From: Pseudomonas sp. CFII64 | GTDB taxonomy: Bacteria > Pseudomonadota > Gammaproteobacteria > Pseudomonadales > Pseudomonadaceae | Assembly: GCF_000416235.1 (NCBI RefSeq) | Contig: NZ_ATLO01000010.1 | Coordinates: 310,001 to 374,000, forward strand | Length of the DNA stretch: 64,000 nt | Direction: 5' to 3' | In this document: piece after piece, positions 26,675-34,358 of the stretch | Numbering within the stretch: the stretch's first letter is position 1 | How the letters are laid out: each line of letters starts with the position of its first letter | Position numbers and translations under genes: made by a program | The notes under the pieces: generated by a model | Seen by the model: only the letters and a program-made list of their open reading frames with translations | Database searches by the model: none | What the model was told of the DNA's origin: nothing

Positions 26675-26702
26675 TTGCAGCCTGGGTTGCGACGTGTATA
26701 AC
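26675..26702 (+). promoter_or_regulatory. Sigma-70-like promoter for pqqA
   Basis: TTGCAG and TATAAC are separated by 16 bases, and the -10 lies about 43 bases before the pqqA ATG. The -10 matches the consensus at five of six positions, the -35 at four. Confidence 0.5.
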
Positions 26703-26744
26703 TGGTTTGCCGGGCTGTTCCGGCGCAACTCTGGAGATTCGTCT

Positions 26745-26816
26745 ATGTGGACCAAACCTGCATTCACCGATCTGCGCATCGGCTTCGAAGTCACCATGTA
26801 CTTCGCCAGCCGCTGA
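26745..26816 (+). CDS. pqqA: PQQ precursor peptide PqqA (orphan copy)
   Basis: This 23-residue peptide gene begins [13 protein letters not shown] and carries the cross-linked pair Glu15 and Tyr19 in EVTMY, then FASR. That is the full length and sequence of PqqA, whose Glu and Tyr are joined by PqqE to build pyrroloquinoline quinone. CTGGAG lies ten bases upstream. No pqqB, C, D or E gene is in the window, and a terminator follows the stop directly, so this is a monocistronic copy. It sits beside a PQQ-dependent dehydrogenase and its activator, which suggests local boosting of cofactor supply. Confidence 0.93.
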   Translation: MWTKPAFTDLRIGFEVTMYFASR

Positions 26817-26829
26817 TCAGTCATCTGAG

Positions 26830-26870
26830 TCGCCAGGCTTCGTCAGTATCGTGCTGGCGAGGCCTTTTTT
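26830..26870 (+). terminator. Intrinsic terminator after pqqA
   Basis: Stem TCGCCAG/CTGGCGA (26830-26836 and 26854-26860) is followed by GGCC and six T residues. It lies 14 bases past the pqqA stop and ends the transcript before any further gene. Confidence 0.8.
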
Positions 26871-26888
26871 ATTTGAAGACCCAAGGTC

Positions 26889-27758
26889 CTACAACTTCGC
26901 CCAAAACTCCTCGGCGAAGTCACTCAGCCGGGCGATGGGGCGAAACAGGCGGATTTGCACCGGGATGTCCCAATGCTCATCAAGTGCCCGCTGCAGCTTG
27001 CCGGCGCTGACTTCGGCATCAGCCAATGTGCGTGGCAGCCAGGCGAAGCCTTTGCCTTCCAGTGCCATCGACAGCAGGACCGCCGCGAGGTGTGAACTGA
27101 AGATCATATTCAGTTGCGGCGGGCGGGTTTCGCCGAGCAGCCGCGCCGCCACGATTCGGCCCAGACCGGATTCGGACGTGTACGCCAGGTGCGGCAACGA
27201 ACTACCGCTTTGACCCGAATCAGCCTCAGCCGCCTGCAACGGCAGCAACACATCACTGCCGACCACTTTGGACTGGAACTGACCCACCGCGAAGCGCGGA
27301 GGCGCGTCAGGAAAGTGATGGCAAAGTAAAAACTGCACCTGGCCCTGCAGCAGCATCTGTTCGCAGACCGTCATGCTGTCCGACAGCAGCCGGACCGCCT
27401 CGATAGGCCCACCGCGCTCGGCGGCGCGCACCCAGGCCGGGAAAAAGGTGAACGACAGCGAGTGCGTGGCCGCGAAGTGCAGGGTGCGCTCCTGCTTGCC
27501 GGCGACTTCGCGGGTGTCTTGGCGCATCTGATGCAGGCGTCGGGTCATTTCCTGCGCGCTTGCCAGCATGTGCTTGCCCGCATCGGTCAGCGTCGCGCCA
27601 TGGGTCGTGCGGACGAACAGATCGACGCCGACCCAGTTTTCCAGCGAGCGTATGCGCCGACTGAATGCCGGTTGTGTGACGTGGCGCAACTCGGCGGCGC
27701 GGGAAAAGTTACCGCTCTCCGCCAGCGCGCTGAAATCTTCCAGCCAGACCAATTCCAT
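26889..27758 (-). CDS. LysR-family regulator of the tartrate genes
   Basis: This 289-residue regulator starts at ATG 27758, giving the typical N-terminal winged HTH (MELVWLEDFSALAESGNFSRAAELRHVTQPAFSRRIRSLENWVGVDLFVRT). The longer open frame upstream is not LysR-like. The effector-binding domain begins near residue 90 (RTLHFAATHSLSFTFFPAWV). It is divergent from the D-tartrate dehydratase gene with 118 bases between starts, the standard arrangement for control of a catabolic neighbour, so tartrate or a related acid is the likely inducer. This function is inferred from position. Confidence 0.87.
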   Translation of the reverse strand: MELVWLEDFSALAESGNFSRAAELRHVTQPAFSRRIRSLENWVGVDLFVRTTHGATLTDAGKHMLASAQEMTRRLHQMRQDTREVAGKQERTLHFAATHSLSFTFFPAWVRAAERGGPIEAVRLLSDSMTVCEQMLLQGQVQFLLCHHFPDAPPRFAVGQFQSKVVGSDVLLPLQAAEADSGQSGSSLPHLAYTSESGLGRIVAARLLGETRPPQLNMIFSSHLAAVLLSMALEGKGFAWLPRTLADAEVSAGKLQRALDEHWDIPVQIRLFRPIARLSDFAEEFWAKL

Positions 27759-27876
27759 CAGTAGTGATGCCGTTCGTGCATGAGGTGCCCAGCTTTTAGC
27801 ATTGGCCGCGTCGAATCGTCCAGTTCTAGAGTGGCCGGGCAAACATAACAATACAGCCGCAAAGAGGAGTCGCCCC

Positions 27877-29049
27877 ATGCGCATCGTCGACATTCGCGAG
27901 AAGACCGTTTCCATCGCATCGCCCATTGCCAACGCCTACATCGATTTTTCGAAAATGACCTGCTCGGTCGTAGCAGTCATCACTGACGTCATTCGCGATG
28001 GCAAGCCAGTGATCGGTTACGGCTTCAACTCCAACGGTCGCTACGGCCAGGGCGCCTTGATGCGCGACCGCTTCCTGGCCCGTGTGCTGGAAGCTGATCC
28101 GGAAACCCTGATCGACAAGGAACATGACAACCTTGATCCGTTCGCCATCTGGAAAGCCCTGATGACCAACGAGAAGCCAGGCGGCCACGGTGAGCGCTCG
28201 GTAGCAGTCGGCACCATCGACATGGCGGTCTGGGATGCCGTGGCGAAAATCGAAGGCAAACCGCTGTACCGCTTGCTGGCTGATCGCTATCGCAATGGCG
28301 TGGCCGATGACAAGGTCTGGGTCTACGCGGCGGGCGGTTATTACTATCCCGGCAAGGACCAGACCAAGCTCAAGGCCGAAATGCAGAGCTATCTGGATCG
28401 CGGCTACGACGTGGTGAAGATGAAAATCGGCGCTGTGCCGCTGGACGAAGACCTGCGTCGCATCGAGGCGGTGCTGGAAGTGGTCGGTGACGGTCAGCGC
28501 CTGGCGGTGGACGCCAATGGCCGCTTTGACCTGAAGACGTCGATTGCCTATGCCGAGGCGATCAAGCCTTACAACCTGTTCTGGTACGAAGAAGCCGGCG
28601 ATCCGCTGGACTACGCCCTGCAAGCCGAACTGGCCAATCATTACGACTTGCCGATGGCCACTGGCGAAAACCTGTTCTCCCATCAGGACGCACGCAATCT
28701 GCTGCGCCATGGTGGCATGCGTCCTGACCGCGATTTCCTGCAGTTTGACTGCGCGCTGTCCTACGGGCTGGTTGAATACCTGCGCACCCTGGACGTCATG
28801 ACCGAGCTGGGTTGGTCATCGCGGCGCGTCGTCCCTCACGGCGGGCATCAGATGTCCCTGAACATTGCCGCCGGCCTGCATCTGGGCGGTAACGAATCCT
28901 ATCCGGACGTCTTCCAGCCTTTCGGTGGGTTCGCCGACGGCATCAAGGTCGAGAACAGCTATGTCGGCCTGCCAGACATTCCAGGTGTGGGCTTCGAAGC
29001 CAAATCCGCGCTGTATGCCGTGATGCGCGAGCTGGGCGAGCGGGCGTGA
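27877..29049 (+). CDS. tarD: D(-)-tartrate dehydratase (enolase superfamily)
   Basis: This 390-residue enolase-superfamily dehydratase turns D-tartrate into oxaloacetate. The ATG at 27877 has AAAGAGGAG upstream. It contains MRIVDIREKTVSIASPIANA, the acid/base KxK motif (DVVKMKIGAVP), metal ligands in LAVDANGRFD, WYEEAGDP and MATGENLFS, and the catalytic His region VVPHGGHQMSLNIAAGLHLGG. These match my recall of the characterised Bradyrhizobium tartrate dehydratase nearly throughout. A C4-dicarboxylate transporter gene follows, and a LysR regulator is divergent, so the three form a compact tartrate uptake and use unit. Confidence 0.87.
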   Translation: MRIVDIREKTVSIASPIANAYIDFSKMTCSVVAVITDVIRDGKPVIGYGFNSNGRYGQGALMRDRFLARVLEADPETLIDKEHDNLDPFAIWKALMTNEKPGGHGERSVAVGTIDMAVWDAVAKIEGKPLYRLLADRYRNGVADDKVWVYAAGGYYYPGKDQTKLKAEMQSYLDRGYDVVKMKIGAVPLDEDLRRIEAVLEVVGDGQRLAVDANGRFDLKTSIAYAEAIKPYNLFWYEEAGDPLDYALQAELANHYDLPMATGENLFSHQDARNLLRHGGMRPDRDFLQFDCALSYGLVEYLRTLDVMTELGWSSRRVVPHGGHQMSLNIAAGLHLGGNESYPDVFQPFGGFADGIKVENSYVGLPDIPGVGFEAKSALYAVMRELGERA

Positions 29050-29092
29050 TTTCGGGGCAACCCGCCTATCCAACTGATTAAACGCATTTTTT

Positions 29093-29182
29093 GTTGGAGC
29101 GAGGCTTGCCCGCGAATCGTAGTTCCAGGCGACACGTTTATCGCTTGAGCCGACGTCTTCGCGGGCAAGCCTCGCTCTAACG
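29093..29182. repeat. REP palindrome pair
   Basis: GTTGGAGCGAGGCTTGCCCG is paired with an inverted CGGGCAAGCCTCGCTCTAAC between tarD and dctA. It is nearly identical to the copies at 22656 and 42127. Confidence 0.8.
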
Positions 29183-29230
29183 GGGTTTGGTCGGTTAGCA
29201 ATAACATTTTCAAAAGCTCCTCCCTCATAC

Positions 29231-29238
29231 AACAACAA
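29231..29238 (+). promoter_or_regulatory. Crc/Hfq-type CA motif at dctA ribosome-binding site
   Basis: AACAACAA fits the AANAANAA motif bound by Hfq-Crc in Pseudomonas catabolite repression. It lies directly before the GTGAGG ribosome-binding site of dctA, where binding would block translation. Confidence 0.6.
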
Positions 29239-29252
29239 AAGTGAGGCACTTC

Positions 29253-30590
29253 ATGGAACAGGTTTCGACACGTTGGTACAGCCAACTGTATGTACAAGTG
29301 CTGATCGGCATCGTCATTGGTGGCGCGATCGGCTTTTTTCTTCCGGATATCGGCGCAAAGTTGCAACCCTTGGCCGACGGTTTCATCAAGCTGATCAAAA
29401 TGCTCCTGGCGCCAATCATTTTCGGCACCGTGGTGGTCGGCATCGCCAAGATGGGCAGCGTCAAGGAAGTCGGACGCATCGGTGCCAAAGCGCTGATCTA
29501 CTTCGAGGTGTTATCGACGCTGGCGCTGGTAATTGGCCTGGTGGTGGTGAACATTCTCAAGCCCGGCGTCGGCATGAACATCGACGTCAACACCATCAAC
29601 GGTTCCGCCATCAACACCTATACCCAGGCTGCTGCGGCGCAGGGCGGGATTGTCGAGTTTTTCCTGAATATCATTCCGACCACGCTGTTCGACGCCTTCG
29701 CCAAAGGCGCCATGCTGCAAGTGATCCTGGTCTCGGTACTGATGGGCGTTGCGCTGGTTCAGATCGGCGCGCCGGCCAAGCCGCTGGTCAATATCATCGA
29801 CATGCTGCTGCAAAGCCTGTTCCGGATTGTCGCGATGGTCATGCGTCTGGCGCCGTTGGGCGCGGGTGCCGGCATGGCATTTACCATCGGTAAGTACGGG
29901 ATCGGTACATTGCTGTCCCTGGGCCAGTTGCTGGTAGCGTTGTATGCGACGACGCTGATCTTCATCGTGGTGATTCTGGGCAGCGTCGCGCGTTGGTCAG
30001 GCTTGCCGTTGATGCAATTCCTGCGCTATTTCAAGGATGAAATTCTCGTCACGTTGGGCACCTGTTCCACCGAAGCCGTGCTTCCGCGAATGATGGTCAA
30101 GCTGGAGAAACTCGGCTGCGAGAAATCGGTCGTCGGCATGGTGCTGCCCACGGGTTACACCTTCAACTCCGACGGCACCTGCATCTATCTGACCATGGCC
30201 GCGATTTTCGTCGCGCAAGCGACCAATACCCCGCTGACGATGTGGGATCAGATGGTGGTGCTGGGCGTGCTGCTGCTGACGTCGAAAGGTTCGGCTGGGG
30301 TTGCGGGTGCGGGTTTCGTGACGCTGGCGGCGACTTTGACAGTCATCCACGACATCCCGCTGATCGGGCTGGTGTTGCTGCTGGGCGTCGACCGCTTCCT
30401 CAACGAAGCCAGGGCGGTGACCAACCTGATCGGCAACGGGATCGGCACCATCGCCATCGCCAAGTGGGATGGATCCTTCGATCAGGCCCAGGCCATGCGG
30501 GAAATCGCAGCCATGAAAAGCGGCAAGGCAGCAACTTCGGTCGTCATACCGGACCCCGTCGTTCAACGATCCATCGACAAGGCCGTTTGA
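29253..30590 (+). CDS. dctA: C4-dicarboxylate:cation symporter DctA
   Basis: This 445-residue inner-membrane transporter of the DAACS family imports C4-dicarboxylates with cations. ATG 29253 is preferred over an in-frame GTG at 29241, because GAGG lies six bases before the ATG. Diagnostic parts are LYVQVLIGIVIGGAIGFFLP, FIKLIKMLLAPIIFGTVVVGIA, TCSTEAVLPRMM, the substrate-site segment VLPTGYTFNSDGTCIYLTMAA, SKGSAGVAGAGFVTLAATL and AVTNLIGNGIGTIAIAKWDG. It follows the tartrate dehydratase, so tartrate uptake is a fair inference, though DctA proteins mostly carry succinate, malate and fumarate. A Crc-type motif overlaps its ribosome-binding site. Confidence 0.92.
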   Translation: MEQVSTRWYSQLYVQVLIGIVIGGAIGFFLPDIGAKLQPLADGFIKLIKMLLAPIIFGTVVVGIAKMGSVKEVGRIGAKALIYFEVLSTLALVIGLVVVNILKPGVGMNIDVNTINGSAINTYTQAAAAQGGIVEFFLNIIPTTLFDAFAKGAMLQVILVSVLMGVALVQIGAPAKPLVNIIDMLLQSLFRIVAMVMRLAPLGAGAGMAFTIGKYGIGTLLSLGQLLVALYATTLIFIVVILGSVARWSGLPLMQFLRYFKDEILVTLGTCSTEAVLPRMMVKLEKLGCEKSVVGMVLPTGYTFNSDGTCIYLTMAAIFVAQATNTPLTMWDQMVVLGVLLLTSKGSAGVAGAGFVTLAATLTVIHDIPLIGLVLLLGVDRFLNEARAVTNLIGNGIGTIAIAKWDGSFDQAQAMREIAAMKSGKAATSVVIPDPVVQRSIDKAV

Positions 30591-30606
30591 ACCCGGCTGA
30601 CTCGAT

Positions 30607-30909
30607 CTAGAGTCCGCCCGGCTTGGCCCGCTGCATCAGGAAACTGAGCAAGGTGCGGGCTGAAGCCGGGACGTTCAGGTCGTCGAAGATGATGCAAATC
30701 GGGCTGGATTCGTCTTCGATGGTGATTTCGTACTGCTTCAGATCCCTGGCTTGATCCGAAACGAAGCTACAGGACTGGTTCAAACCGCTGTCCCGGACCA
30801 GTTGCCGGAGCTGCTCGGCCTCGGGTTGCTCAAGGCTTGCGGTGTTCACCTCGCAGCTTTTGATGGCTCCGACAATGCCACCTGACTGTACGAAACAGAT
30901 TTTCATCAT
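30607..30909 (-). CDS. Emfourin-like protealysin inhibitor
   Basis: This small protein of about 100 residues begins MMKICFVQSGGIVGAIKSCEV and ends SARTLLSFLMQRAKPGG. The length, the opening strand with a glycine-rich turn, and the position directly after a protealysin-like protease gene match emfourin, the proteinaceous M4 protease inhibitor of Serratia and relatives. GGGAG lies just upstream; either of two adjacent ATGs may serve. Forty bases separate it from the protease stop, so the pair is co-transcribed, and the inhibitor would guard the cytoplasm against the protease. Assignment relies on remembered family features and neighbourhood. Confidence 0.82.
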   Translation of the reverse strand: MMKICFVQSGGIVGAIKSCEVNTASLEQPEAEQLRQLVRDSGLNQSCSFVSDQARDLKQYEITIEDESSPICIIFDDLNVPASARTLLSFLMQRAKPGGL

Positions 30910-30949
30910 CGCGCTCCCGTAAATGTTCGAGGGGGTCGGGCAGGGCAGG

Positions 30950-32017
30950 TCAGACCGCGATCCCGACTTTCTTCCACGCCGCCTTGACCGCTTTTTTCGC
31001 CGCAGCGCCGTAGCGTTTGTGCCCGGCGACTTGCACCGTGATCCTCGCGCAGTCGTCAAACTGGCTGGAGCTGTGCAATTGCAGCATGGTTTCGTACCAG
31101 ATCCTGCCCGCCACTTCCCACGCATTGCCCCCCAGCGCCTTGGCCGTCAAGACAAAGGCCCGATTGGGAATCCCCGAATTGATGTGCACGCCGCCGTTAT
31201 CCTTTGGCCCGGTATAAAGCCCGGCCATGGTGGCTGGCTGTGGATCATCGCCCAGTTCCGGATCGTTGGCATAGGCCGTGCCTGGGTACTCCATGTCGCG
31301 AATGCCGCGACGGGTGGGCGCTGGTACCAGCAACTCCTTGCCGACCACCCAACTCGCCTCTTCAACGGCGGTGCCTTCTTTCCATTGCCGGATCAGCACG
31401 CCGAACACATCGGCGAAATGCTCGTTCAGCGCGCCGGATTGTCCCTGATAGGTCAGGTTGCTGGTGAACGATTGCACACCGTGGGTCAGCTCATGACCAA
31501 TGACCTCCAGACTGCCGGTGAAACGTTTGAACACGATGCCATCGCCGTCGCCATAGGCCATTTGCTGGCCATTCCAGAAGGCGTTATTCATCGGCACGAA
31601 TTCGCCCTGGAAATCCACCTCCGCGACGTGGGCGGTGGAAATCAGCGTCATGCCATTGCCGTCCAGCGAATTGCGCTGAAACAACTGCTCATAGAAATCG
31701 TAGACGTCGCCAGAGCCATCGTAGGCTTCGTCAACAGCGGCGTCGCCGGTGGCTTTCTGGTTTTCGGCGCGGGCCAGGGTGCCCGGCAGGGAATTGGTGC
31801 CCTTGGCGTCATAGATCAACCGGTTTTTCTTGCCGTCGGGGGATTTTTGCGCAAGCAGGGTCGGCATCGCCTGCGCTGACGTGCGGAACGCGACGAACGC
31901 AGCGCCGCTGGCCAGGTTGGTGATTGCCAGCGCCCTGACACGCTCCTGGGGCGACTGAGCCATGTGTTCCAGGATGTATGGCGGAATGAAGCAATGGATG
32001 GAATGTCGAGTGCACAT
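30950..32017 (-). CDS. Protealysin-like M4 metallopeptidase
   Basis: This 355-residue thermolysin-family protease has zinc motif HELTH (175-179) with catalytic Glu176, third ligand Glu199 in GALNEHFAD, and proton-donor region NGGVHINSGIPNRAF (His278). It lacks a signal peptide and instead starts with the short protealysin propeptide bearing an IPPYIL motif. Such proteases leave the cell by a non-Sec route and can cleave host actin in Serratia. ATG 32017 is preferred to an in-frame TTG two codons earlier. The inhibitor gene follows directly. Confidence 0.92.
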   Translation of the reverse strand: MCTRHSIHCFIPPYILEHMAQSPQERVRALAITNLASGAAFVAFRTSAQAMPTLLAQKSPDGKKNRLIYDAKGTNSLPGTLARAENQKATGDAAVDEAYDGSGDVYDFYEQLFQRNSLDGNGMTLISTAHVAEVDFQGEFVPMNNAFWNGQQMAYGDGDGIVFKRFTGSLEVIGHELTHGVQSFTSNLTYQGQSGALNEHFADVFGVLIRQWKEGTAVEEASWVVGKELLVPAPTRRGIRDMEYPGTAYANDPELGDDPQPATMAGLYTGPKDNGGVHINSGIPNRAFVLTAKALGGNAWEVAGRIWYETMLQLHSSSQFDDCARITVQVAGHKRYGAAAKKAVKAAWKKVGIAV

Positions 32018-32168
32018 GCGCAAAATCCCCTTGCCCGGATCGGATAAACCAGTTTGGCAACGTCAGGTCTGCTGATGTTCCGACCGTTGGCCGGGTTCGG
32101 CGAGATATAAACAACGAACGGGTGGTTTGCATGTCAAAACAGTTCACTCCATCAAAAGAGACACCCGA

Positions 32169-32408
32169 ATGGATATGCCTCACAAGACGTTTTCCAACGT
32201 TTATCGTGGGCAGGTGATCGAAGTTCTGGTTGTTTGCCCTTTGGGCGTCAAGGAAGTCGCTGAATTCATCATTCACGTCACGGTCACGATGGCGTGTCAG
32301 ACGGCCATGCCGACTGTCATCTGTCGGCTGGGCTACGAGTCTGTCGATGAGGCCCGGCATGCGGGTGTCGTCGTCGGTCAGAATCTTATTGATACACTCA
32401 TCTGTTGA
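32169..32408 (+). CDS. Small conserved-looking hypothetical protein
   Basis: I do not recognise this 79-residue protein. It starts MDMPHKTFSNVYRGQVIEVL and ends with a helical ESVDEARHAGVVVGQNLIDTLI, a tail seen in many short Pseudomonas proteins of unknown role. AAAGAGA lies upstream of the ATG. It is divergent from the protease gene and has no signal peptide or membrane segment. The case for coding is moderate. Confidence 0.5.
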   Translation: MDMPHKTFSNVYRGQVIEVLVVCPLGVKEVAEFIIHVTVTMACQTAMPTVICRLGYESVDEARHAGVVVGQNLIDTLIC

Positions 32409-32494
32409 CTGCACGGCCATTCTGGACTTTTGACGCCTCGCTGCCGGTGACAGGGTGATAAACTCCGGTCACTTCAGACGAGGAGCAAGCAGAC

Positions 32495-32848
32495 GTGCGC
32501 AAGATGGCAATAGTGATCGCAGTTCTGGCCCTGACCGGCTGTGATGTCAGCAAAACCCCGCCGCAGCCCCCCAAAGTTCAAGCGGCTCAAACCGAGCAAA
32601 CTGCGCCAGGCACTGCGGCGCAATGGAACATCCAGATGAACACCCGAGAGGCCGTGAGCGATACCAGTGCCTGGCTACTGGAACGCAGCTACGCGCCATT
32701 CCTGGCAACCATCGACGGCAAGCAGCAAATGCTGCTCGGCCCCTACAAAACCGAGCAGGAGGCCCAGGAACAGCTGGCGCTGTTGCAGGCCAAGATTACC
32801 AAGTCCCACCGTTTCGCCGCTCCGGTGGTGATCAAGCGCGTCCAATGA
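32495..32848 (+). CDS. SPOR-like small lipoprotein
   Basis: This 117-residue protein starts with GTG at 32495, which has GAGGAG nine bases upstream. It has a lipoprotein signal ending LALTGC (Cys about 16), a proline/glutamine-rich linker, and a C-terminal part with SPOR-like character. The segment WLLERSYAPFLATIDGKQQ is followed by LLGPYKTEQEAQEQLALLQAK, the 'GPF...eAxxxxxxL' pattern of that fold. SPOR domains bind peptidoglycan at the septum. With one short domain and no neighbour of known function, its role remains unclear. Confidence 0.72.
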   Translation: MRKMAIVIAVLALTGCDVSKTPPQPPKVQAAQTEQTAPGTAAQWNIQMNTREAVSDTSAWLLERSYAPFLATIDGKQQMLLGPYKTEQEAQEQLALLQAKITKSHRFAAPVVIKRVQ

Positions 32849-32958
32849 TCGGTTCATGGCCGATCTGCGACAAATGAACCGCGACACTCAACCGCTGCTG
32901 TGCCACCCTCGGTTTACGCGCTCGAATCAATCGACGCGTGAATCCGGGAAACGCTTTT

Positions 32959-33456
32959 ATGGACGAAATTCAACGGTTGGGCGAGTTGCTGAGCGCCAAT
33001 CAACGCAATGAAGAGCAAAAGCATCAGCAGTTCCACACTGGTCTCGCGCAATGGGAGGCCAGTATCGCAGCGCTGTACCGGCAGATCGAAGCCTGGTTGA
33101 AACCTTTGATCGACAGCGGCCAGATCACTGTGGAATACGAACCACATCTGGCGCAGAGCAAAGGTTATCCCGACGAAAACTCCCCGTTCCGTACCCAACG
33201 CATGACACTGACCATCGCAGGACGTCAGGTTGCGTTCATTCCGGATGCCATGGGTGCCAAAGGTCTGGTGTCGATTGCTGCTACAGGTTTGAGTGTGCAT
33301 GCCCAGGAAGTGGTGACACTGAGCTGTCAGGACCCTGCGCAGGGTACCCAGTGGCTGGAGAAAAAGCGGATCGGCGTGAAAGAGTCGGATGCCCAGCCGT
33401 TTACTGCGGATTATTTCGCCAAGCAGTTGCAGGCGTTGGTGCCGTTGCATAGCTGA
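32959..33456 (+). CDS. Hypothetical protein with coiled N-terminal half
   Basis: I do not recognise this 165-residue protein. ATG 32959 has GGGAA upstream; an in-frame GTG lies at 32938. The first 60 residues are polar and helical (IQRLGELLSANQRNEEQKHQQFHTGLAQWEASIAALYRQIEAWL), probably coiled coil. The rest is beta-rich (RTQRMTLTIAGRQVAFIPDAMGAKGLVSIAATGL). There is no signal peptide, so it is probably cytoplasmic. It reads in the same direction as the lipoprotein gene 110 bases upstream. Confidence 0.7.
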   Translation: MDEIQRLGELLSANQRNEEQKHQQFHTGLAQWEASIAALYRQIEAWLKPLIDSGQITVEYEPHLAQSKGYPDENSPFRTQRMTLTIAGRQVAFIPDAMGAKGLVSIAATGLSVHAQEVVTLSCQDPAQGTQWLEKKRIGVKESDAQPFTADYFAKQLQALVPLHS

Positions 33457-33465
33457 TCGATTGTT

Positions 33466-33543
33466 GCAGGAGCCAACGTGTTGGCGAGGCGGTGATCCTT
33501 TGTTACCAGGAACATCGCCTCGCGAATGAATTCGCTCCTACGG
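33466..33543. repeat. REP-like inverted pair
   Basis: GCAGGAGCCAACGTGTTGGCGAGGCG and an inverted CGCCTCGCGAATGAATTCGCTCCTAC flank a short loop between convergent genes. Each half also contains its own small palindrome. Confidence 0.6.
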
Positions 33544-33590
33544 ATTTGCGCAGATTCAGTGTTCGCCAATGCGGATCGAACACAGGTCAA

Positions 33591-33911
33591 TCAGTCGCGA
33601 CGGCCCAGCAACAGACCTACCACCAGGCCGAAACCTGCGGAGATCGCGACGGTCTGCCATGGGTGGCCACCGATATAAGTCTCGGTCGCTTCAACCACCG
33701 GCTTGGTGCGTTCACGCACGTTGGACACCGAGTCCAGTGCCTGCTTGAGCTTCAGGCTCAGCTGCGCGCGCAGGGTTTCTGCGTCTTCGCCAACCAGTGC
33801 TGCGCTGTCCTTGAGCAATTTGTCGGATTCTTCGATCAGCGCCTGAAGTTCGCTGAAAGCCTGATCCTTGATTTGCTCAGCAGTGTTTTGGGCAGCAGTT
33901 TTACGAGCCAT
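33591..33911 (-). CDS. DUF883 (ElaB/YqjD-like) membrane-anchored protein
   Basis: This 106-residue protein has a long amphipathic helix (AEQIKDQAFSELQALIEESDKLLKDSAALVGEDAETLRAQL...ALDSVSNVRERTKPVVEATETYI) then a C-terminal membrane anchor HPWQTVAISAGFGLVVGLLLGRRD, the DUF883 signature. E. coli members ElaB and YqjD associate with ribosomes and the inner membrane in stationary phase. The start at ATG 33911 is preceded by GGAAGGAAA. It stands alone between convergent and divergent neighbours. Confidence 0.9.
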   Translation of the reverse strand: MARKTAAQNTAEQIKDQAFSELQALIEESDKLLKDSAALVGEDAETLRAQLSLKLKQALDSVSNVRERTKPVVEATETYIGGHPWQTVAISAGFGLVVGLLLGRRD

Positions 33912-34076
33912 GATGATTTCCTTCCAATTGATGACAACAGTGAGCAATGGAGTCTTGAGCCTACGGAAAAGTTGCAGCGGTTTGTATGACGTATCGCAAT
34001 TCGCCCGTCGAATTTGCCCAGAAACTATCCTTGACGGGTGTAAGATGCAGCCGGTTTTTAGTCACAGGTGACCGTT

Positions 34077-34331
34077 ATGAGTTTCAATCTGGCCAACCGG
34101 CCTCTGCCTGAGCGCGCTGCACTCGAAGATGAAAAATCCCGTCTATTCGATTTGTGGCAAAGCAATCTGGGCAAGGCCAAAAGCGACGCCGCACGTCTGT
34201 TCGGCGAACGCTCCAAACGCAAGGGCAAGTGGTCTGAGTGGGTGCGTTCGGAGCTGGACACCATGAGCCCGCCGGAATACGCCAATATGGTTCGCAGTGA
34301 AGTGAATCGCCTGGTAGCTACCAGCAAATAA
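34077..34331 (+). CDS. Small hypothetical protein
   Basis: This 84-residue basic protein is not recognised by name. ATG 34077 has AGGTGA upstream. It is highly charged (ALEDEKSRLFDLWQSNLGKAKSDAARLFGERSKRKGKWSEWVRSELDTMSPPEYANMVRSEVNRL) with no membrane segment, so it is cytoplasmic and helical. It is divergent from the DUF883 gene. Similar short proteins are widespread in the genus, as far as I recall. Confidence 0.7.
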   Translation: MSFNLANRPLPERAALEDEKSRLFDLWQSNLGKAKSDAARLFGERSKRKGKWSEWVRSELDTMSPPEYANMVRSEVNRLVATSK

Positions 34332-34358
34332 GCCCGAATGTCGGCGTTGTCTGGCGGC

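Larger units (their letters stand above)
26331..26744. other. Intergenic region between the sigma-54 activator and pqqA
   Basis: This 414-base gap lies between divergent genes. It holds an AT-rich dyad (26441-26469) nearer the activator and a sigma-70-like promoter (26675-26702) before pqqA. The middle part has open frames on both strands, but none has a ribosome-binding site or family-like sequence. Confidence 0.6.

Noticed and set aside
26747-27010. Open frame overlapping pqqA and its terminator
   Set aside because: It runs through an intrinsic terminator and into the LysR gene on the other strand; the 23-residue PqqA frame two bases upstream is the real gene.
32851-32880. Hairpin GGTTCAT...ATGAACC after the SPOR-like gene as a terminator
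   Set aside because: The loop is 16 bases and no T-tract follows; symmetry may be chance.
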